Below, one piece after another: positions 4,390 through 7,553 of a DNA stretch of 7,553 bases. The DNA comes from Clostridia bacterium. Lineage in GTDB: Bacteria > Bacillota_A > Clostridia > Oscillospirales > Butyricicoccaceae. How positions within the stretch are numbered: the first letter of the stretch is position 1; every line of letters begins with the position of its first letter. The DNA is taken from assembly GCA_017548175.1 (NCBI GenBank), contig JAFYMZ010000064.1:1-7553 (forward strand), given 5' to 3'. The notes beneath the pieces are model-generated. The model was not told the DNA's origin. It saw only the letters and a list, made by a program, of their open reading frames with translations, and ran no database searches. Both the position numbers and the translations under genes were made by a program.

Positions 4390-6738
4390 ACGAATGAAAT
4401 GATGTTGAAACGGCTGGACGCTTGGTGGCGTGCATCCAACTATCTTTCCGCAGGTCAGCTGTACCTGCTGGACAACCCCCTGCTGCGGGAGCCGCTGCGC
4501 CCGGAGCACATCAAGAAAAAAATCGTGGGTCACTGGGGTACTGTGCCCGGTCAGAACTTTATCTATACCCACCTGAACCGCATCATCAACCAGTATGACC
4601 TGAATATGATCTATCTGTCCGGCCCCGGCCACGGCGGCAACGCAATGGTGGCACAGGATTGGCTGGACGGCTCTTACAGCGAGGTCTATCCCAACGTGTC
4701 GCAGGACGCGGCCGGTATGCAGCGCCTGTTCAAGCAGTTTTCGTTCCCCGGCGGCATCTCCAGCCACGTGGCACCCGAGACCCCCGGTTCCATCAACGAG
4801 GGCGGCGAACTGGGCTACAGCCTTGCCCACGCCTTTGGCGCCGTGTTGGATAACCCCGACCTGATCGCCGCTTGCGTGGTGGGCGACGGCGAGGCCGAGA
4901 CCGGCCCGCTGGCTACTGCTTGGCATTCCAACAAGTTCCTCAATGCCAAGACCGACGGCTACGTGCTGCCCATCCTGCACCTGAACGGCTATAAGATCGC
5001 CAACCCCACTATCTTTGCCCGTATCACCAAAGACGAGGTGAAGAAGTTCTTCGAGGGCTGCGGCTGGAAGCCGTATTTCGTCGAGACCGACGGCGAAGAT
5101 GTGATGGCCGCCCATGCGGCCATGGCCAAGGCGCTGGATGCCGCCGTCCGCGACATCCGCACCTATCAGCGCCGCGCCCGTCAGGAGGGTGACACCACCC
5201 GTCCCCGTTGGCCGATGCTGGTGGTCCGCACCCCCAAGGGCTGGACCGGCCCCAAGTGCGTAGACGGCAAGACCATCGAGGGCACCTTCCGTGCCCATCA
5301 GGTGCCCATCAGCATGGATAAGCCCGAGCATCTGGCGCTGCTGGAAGAATGGCTGCGTTCCTACGGCCACGAAGAACTTTTCGATGCCGACGGCCGCCCC
5401 AATGCCGAACTGCTGGCCATGGCCCCCAAGGGCAACCGCAGAATGGGTGCCAACCCCCACGCCAACGGCGGTCTGCTGCTGCGTGATCTGCGCCTGCCCG
5501 ATTTCCGTGAGTACGGCATCGATGTGCCTGCGCCCGGCGGTGTGGAGGCACAGGATATGCTGGTGCTGGGCGGTTATGTGCGTGACGTGCTGGATCTGAA
5601 CGAAAAGGCCGCCAACTTCCGCGTCTTTGGCCCCGACGAGACCATGTCCAACCGCCTGAGCAAGGTGTTTGAAGTAACCAACCGCAACTGGAACGCCGAA
5701 ACGGTAGAGGGCGATGAGTTCCTGGCCACCGACGGCCGCATTATGGACGGTATGCTGTCCGAGCATCTGTGTCAGGGCTGGCTGGAGGGCTATCTGCTCA
5801 CCGGCCGTCACGGCTTCTTCAACAGCTACGAGGCCTTTATCCGCATCGTAGACTCCATGTTCGCCCAGCACGCCAAGTGGCTGAAAGTCGTCTCCCAGCT
5901 ACCTTGGCGTCACGATATTGCATCGCTGAACTATATCCTGTCCTCCAACGTATGGCAGCAGGATCACAACGGCTATACCCATCAGGATCCCGGTTTTCTG
6001 GATCACGTGGCCAATAAAAAGGCCGACGTGGTGCGGATGTATCTGCCCCCTGATGCAAACTGCCTGCTGAGCGTCTTTGATCATTGCATCAAGAGCCGCA
6101 ATTACGTCAACGTGATGGTCACCTCCAAGCATCCCCGTCCCCAGTGGCTGACCATGGAACAGGCCGTCAAGCACTGCACCCAGGGCATCGGCATCTGGCA
6201 GTGGGCCAGCAATGATGAGGGGCAGGAGCCCGACGTAGTCATGGCTTGCTGCGGTGACACCCCCACGCTGGAAACGCTGGCCGCCGTCACCATCCTGCGG
6301 CAGTACCTGCCCGAACTGAAGATCCGCGTCATCAACGTGGTGGATCTGATGAAGCTGCAACCCGATCATATCCATCCTCACGGCCTCAGCGATCAGGATT
6401 ACGACCTGCTGTTCACCAAGGATACCCCCATCATCTTCGCCTTCCACGGCTATCCCACGCTGATCCACGAACTGACCTACCTGCGCCGCAACCGCAATAT
6501 CCACGTTCACGGCTATCTGGAAGAGGGCACCATCACCACGCCCTTTGATATGCGCGTGCAGAACCGGATCGACCGCTTCAATCTGGTGATGGACGTGGTC
6601 AAGCAGCTGCCGCAGCTGGGCAACCGCGGTGCCTTCCTGGTCCAGATGATGAAGGACAAACTGGTAGAGCACAAGCAGTATATCGCCGAGTACGGTCAGG
6701 ATCTGCCCGAGATCCGCGACTGGAAATGGAGCAAATAA
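4387..6738 (+). CDS. xfp: Xylulose-5-phosphate/fructose-6-phosphate phosphoketolase
   Basis: A 783-residue thiamine-diphosphate enzyme that phosphorolytically cleaves xylulose-5-P to acetyl-phosphate and glyceraldehyde-3-P, and/or fructose-6-P to acetyl-phosphate and erythrose-4-P. It is cytosolic. Start ATG 4387 follows GGGAGG by 7 bases. Motifs in order: GHWGTVPG (48-55), GPGHGG (79-84), [20 protein letters not shown] (126-145), the ThDP motif [15 protein letters not shown] (166-180) running to HLNG (198-201), FRAHQVP near His304, [15 protein letters not shown] with Glu482, [13 protein letters not shown] with His532, and TSKHPRPQW. His49, His82, His127, His304 and His532 correspond to active-site histidines described in Bifidobacterium phosphoketolase, and Glu482 to the glutamate that activates ThDP. 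Length is normal (about 780-825). Codons are strongly biased (CCC, GGC, AAC, CTG), suggesting high expression. It has its own promoter and terminator. No pta, ackA or pentose genes lie alongside. Xu5P versus F6P preference cannot be told. Confidence 0.97.
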   Translation: MTNEMMLKRLDAWWRASNYLSAGQLYLLDNPLLREPLRPEHIKKKIVGHWGTVPGQNFIYTHLNRIINQYDLNMIYLSGPGHGGNAMVAQDWLDGSYSEVYPNVSQDAAGMQRLFKQFSFPGGISSHVAPETPGSINEGGELGYSLAHAFGAVLDNPDLIAACVVGDGEAETGPLATAWHSNKFLNAKTDGYVLPILHLNGYKIANPTIFARITKDEVKKFFEGCGWKPYFVETDGEDVMAAHAAMAKALDAAVRDIRTYQRRARQEGDTTRPRWPMLVVRTPKGWTGPKCVDGKTIEGTFRAHQVPISMDKPEHLALLEEWLRSYGHEELFDADGRPNAELLAMAPKGNRRMGANPHANGGLLLRDLRLPDFREYGIDVPAPGGVEAQDMLVLGGYVRDVLDLNEKAANFRVFGPDETMSNRLSKVFEVTNRNWNAETVEGDEFLATDGRIMDGMLSEHLCQGWLEGYLLTGRHGFFNSYEAFIRIVDSMFAQHAKWLKVVSQLPWRHDIASLNYILSSNVWQQDHNGYTHQDPGFLDHVANKKADVVRMYLPPDANCLLSVFDHCIKSRNYVNVMVTSKHPRPQWLTMEQAVKHCTQGIGIWQWASNDEGQEPDVVMACCGDTPTLETLAAVTILRQYLPELKIRVINVVDLMKLQPDHIHPHGLSDQDYDLLFTKDTPIIFAFHGYPTLIHELTYLRRNRNIHVHGYLEEGTITTPFDMRVQNRIDRFNLVMDVVKQLPQLGNRGAFLVQMMKDKLVEHKQYIAEYGQDLPEIRDWKWSK

Positions 6739-6753
6739 CCCCCAAAACACCTG

Positions 6754-6783
6754 CCGCCCGGATGCACGCATCCGGGCGGTTTT
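6754..6783 (+). terminator. Rho-independent terminator after phosphoketolase
   Basis: An 11-bp perfect stem CCGCCCGGATG/CATCCGGGCGG (6754-6764 with 6769-6779), a 4-base CACG loop, then TTTT (6780-6783). It starts 15 bases after the stop codon. The T-run ends two bases before the -35 box of the rsmE promoter. Confidence 0.9.
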
Positions 6784-6785
6784 GC

Positions 6786-6814
6786 TTGCACATCGCACCA
6801 AAACGCGCTATAAT
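6786..6814 (+). promoter_or_regulatory. rsmE: Promoter of rsmE
   Basis: -35-like TTGCAC (6786-6791), a 17-base spacer and consensus -10 TATAAT (6809-6814). The predicted start is near 6821, giving a leader of about 25 bases to the ATG at 6846. Confidence 0.7.
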
Positions 6815-6832
6815 AAACCCAATCTATCCACA

Positions 6833-6848
6833 AGGCGGTTATGCTATG
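6833..6848 (+). promoter_or_regulatory. rsmE: rsmE ribosome binding site with double ATG
   Basis: Shine-Dalgarno AAGGCGG (6832-6838; one mismatch to AAGGAGG) precedes the chosen ATG (6846) by 7 bases. An out-of-frame ATG lies at 6841, 2 bases after the Shine-Dalgarno. The arrangement GGTTATGCTATG is identical to that of the phosphoketolase gene. Homology of the encoded protein starts at 6846, so that start is used. Confidence 0.65.
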
Positions 6849-7553
6849 TTTAATTTTTTCGTTGAGCCCGATGCCCGTCAGGGCGATGCCTTTTCCATCA
6901 CCGGCAGCGACTATAACCATATCTGCAACGTGCTGCGGATGCAGCCCGGTGCCACGTTTCTGGTAAGCTGCGGCGGTGAAAGCTGCCTGTGCCGTCTGGC
7001 CGAAATCGGCGCAGATGCCGTCACGGCCGAAATCGTGGAGGAACATTATCAGAATACCGAACTCCCCGTGGAGTTTTACCTGTTCCAAGGCCTGCCCAAG
7101 GGCGATAAGCTGGAACTCATCATCCAAAAGACGGTGGAATTGGGCGTCGCCGGTGTGATCCCGGTGGAAATGAGCCGCAGCGTGGTGAAAATCGAAGAAA
7201 AGAAAAAGCAGGCCAAGCAGACGCGCTGGCAGGCCATTGCCGAAAGCGCCGCCAAGCAGAGCAAGCGCAGCCTCATTCCCGAAGTCACCGTGCCCCTGTC
7301 CTACAAGCAGGCGGTGCAAAAGGCAGGCGAGATGGATCTCTTCCTGCTGCCTTATGAAGATGCCCGGGGTATGGTGGGCACCAAAGAGGCCTTGGCTGCC
7401 ATCCGTCCCGGTATGCGCGTGGCCATTCTGGTGGGCCCCGAGGGCGGCTTCGACCCCAACGAGGTAGAGCTGGCCCGACAGGCCGGCGCTCGCACCGTGT
7501 CTTTGGGCAAGCGCATTCTGCGCGCCGAGACCGCTGCCGTCACCGCCGTTGCC
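6846..7553 (+). CDS. rsmE: 16S rRNA (uracil(1498)-N3)-methyltransferase RsmE, 3' end cut by the window
   Basis: The first 236 residues of RsmE, which uses S-adenosylmethionine to methylate N3 of U1498 in 16S rRNA, near the ribosomal decoding centre. The frame is open at the right edge; family members are about 240-250 residues, so only a short tail is missing. N-terminal part (1-67): a PUA-like RNA-binding domain with FFVEPDA at the start and HICNVLRMQPG (25-35). From about 75: the SPOUT (trefoil-knot) methyltransferase domain, with LFQGLPKGDKLELIIQKTVELGV (79-101), the RWQAIAESAAKQSKR segment (127-141), the cofactor-loop motif GPEGGF (197-202) and the knot motif SLGKRILRAETA (219-230). All key family motifs are intact. 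In many Bacillota rsmE follows prmA; here it has its own promoter after the phosphoketolase terminator. Confidence 0.96.
   Translation, partial: MFNFFVEPDARQGDAFSITGSDYNHICNVLRMQPGATFLVSCGGESCLCRLAEIGADAVTAEIVEEHYQNTELPVEFYLFQGLPKGDKLELIIQKTVELGVAGVIPVEMSRSVVKIEEKKKQAKQTRWQAIAESAAKQSKRSLIPEVTVPLSYKQAVQKAGEMDLFLLPYEDARGMVGTKEALAAIRPGMRVAILVGPEGGFDPNEVELARQAGARTVSLGKRILRAETAAVTAVA

Noticed and set aside
4312..5871. 519-residue minus-strand open frame opposite phosphoketolase
   Set aside because: It is a shadow of a strongly codon-biased gene, Gly/His/Val/Ala-rich, with no motif. Phosphoketolase on the plus strand is unambiguous.
5899..6801. 300-residue minus-strand open frame crossing the xfp terminator
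   Set aside because: Same shadow effect. Its beginning runs through a clear terminator and promoter of the plus strand.

Overview
The window reads as chromosomal DNA from a fairly GC-rich Gram-positive anaerobe of the Bacillota, most like a gut Oscillospirales/Ruminococcaceae-type organism. Four observations support this. Shine-Dalgarno sequences are strong (AAAGGAGG, AGGAGG, GGGAGG). Promoters have TATAAT or extended -10 boxes with 17-base spacers. There is an ATPase of a family I know mainly from clostridia and relatives. There is also a lipobox lipoprotein. The taxonomic call is inference from gene content and style, not from a marker gene. I see no mobile element, CRISPR array, tRNA or rRNA.

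Layout. On the minus strand at the left lie a metallo-beta-lactamase-fold hydrolase, cut by the window edge (1-271), and a cytoplasmic cyclophilin (329-799) upstream of it. A strong hairpin terminator sits between the two and runs almost directly into the hydrolase's ribosome binding site. A 147-base divergent region (800-946) holds the cyclophilin promoter. On the other side it holds a perfect 10-base inverted repeat whose right arm covers the start codon of the next gene. The plus strand then carries an ATP-binding protein built from two P-loop-like halves, the second degenerate (947-2023). This is followed by a cysteine-rich lipoprotein of unknown function with beta-propeller-like repeats (2087-3490). 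Next come three genes that each appear to be a separate transcription unit: a TRIC/UPF0126-type membrane channel (3613-4254), a phosphoketolase (4387-6738), and the 16S rRNA methyltransferase RsmE (6846 to the right edge, nearly complete).

How the genes work together. Most are housekeeping genes with their own promoters and terminators, and I see no single pathway linking them. Phosphoketolase is the metabolic centrepiece: it splits xylulose-5-P and/or fructose-6-P to acetyl-phosphate, and its codon bias suggests high expression. The only plausible functional pairing is the cytosolic ATPase with the lipoprotein 63 bases downstream, with no visible terminator between them. Both are poorly characterised, and this pair is the least explained part of the window. 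I did not find a clear new multi-gene system. The best leads are the start-codon hairpin, the decayed second ATPase half and the cysteine-rich lipoprotein.
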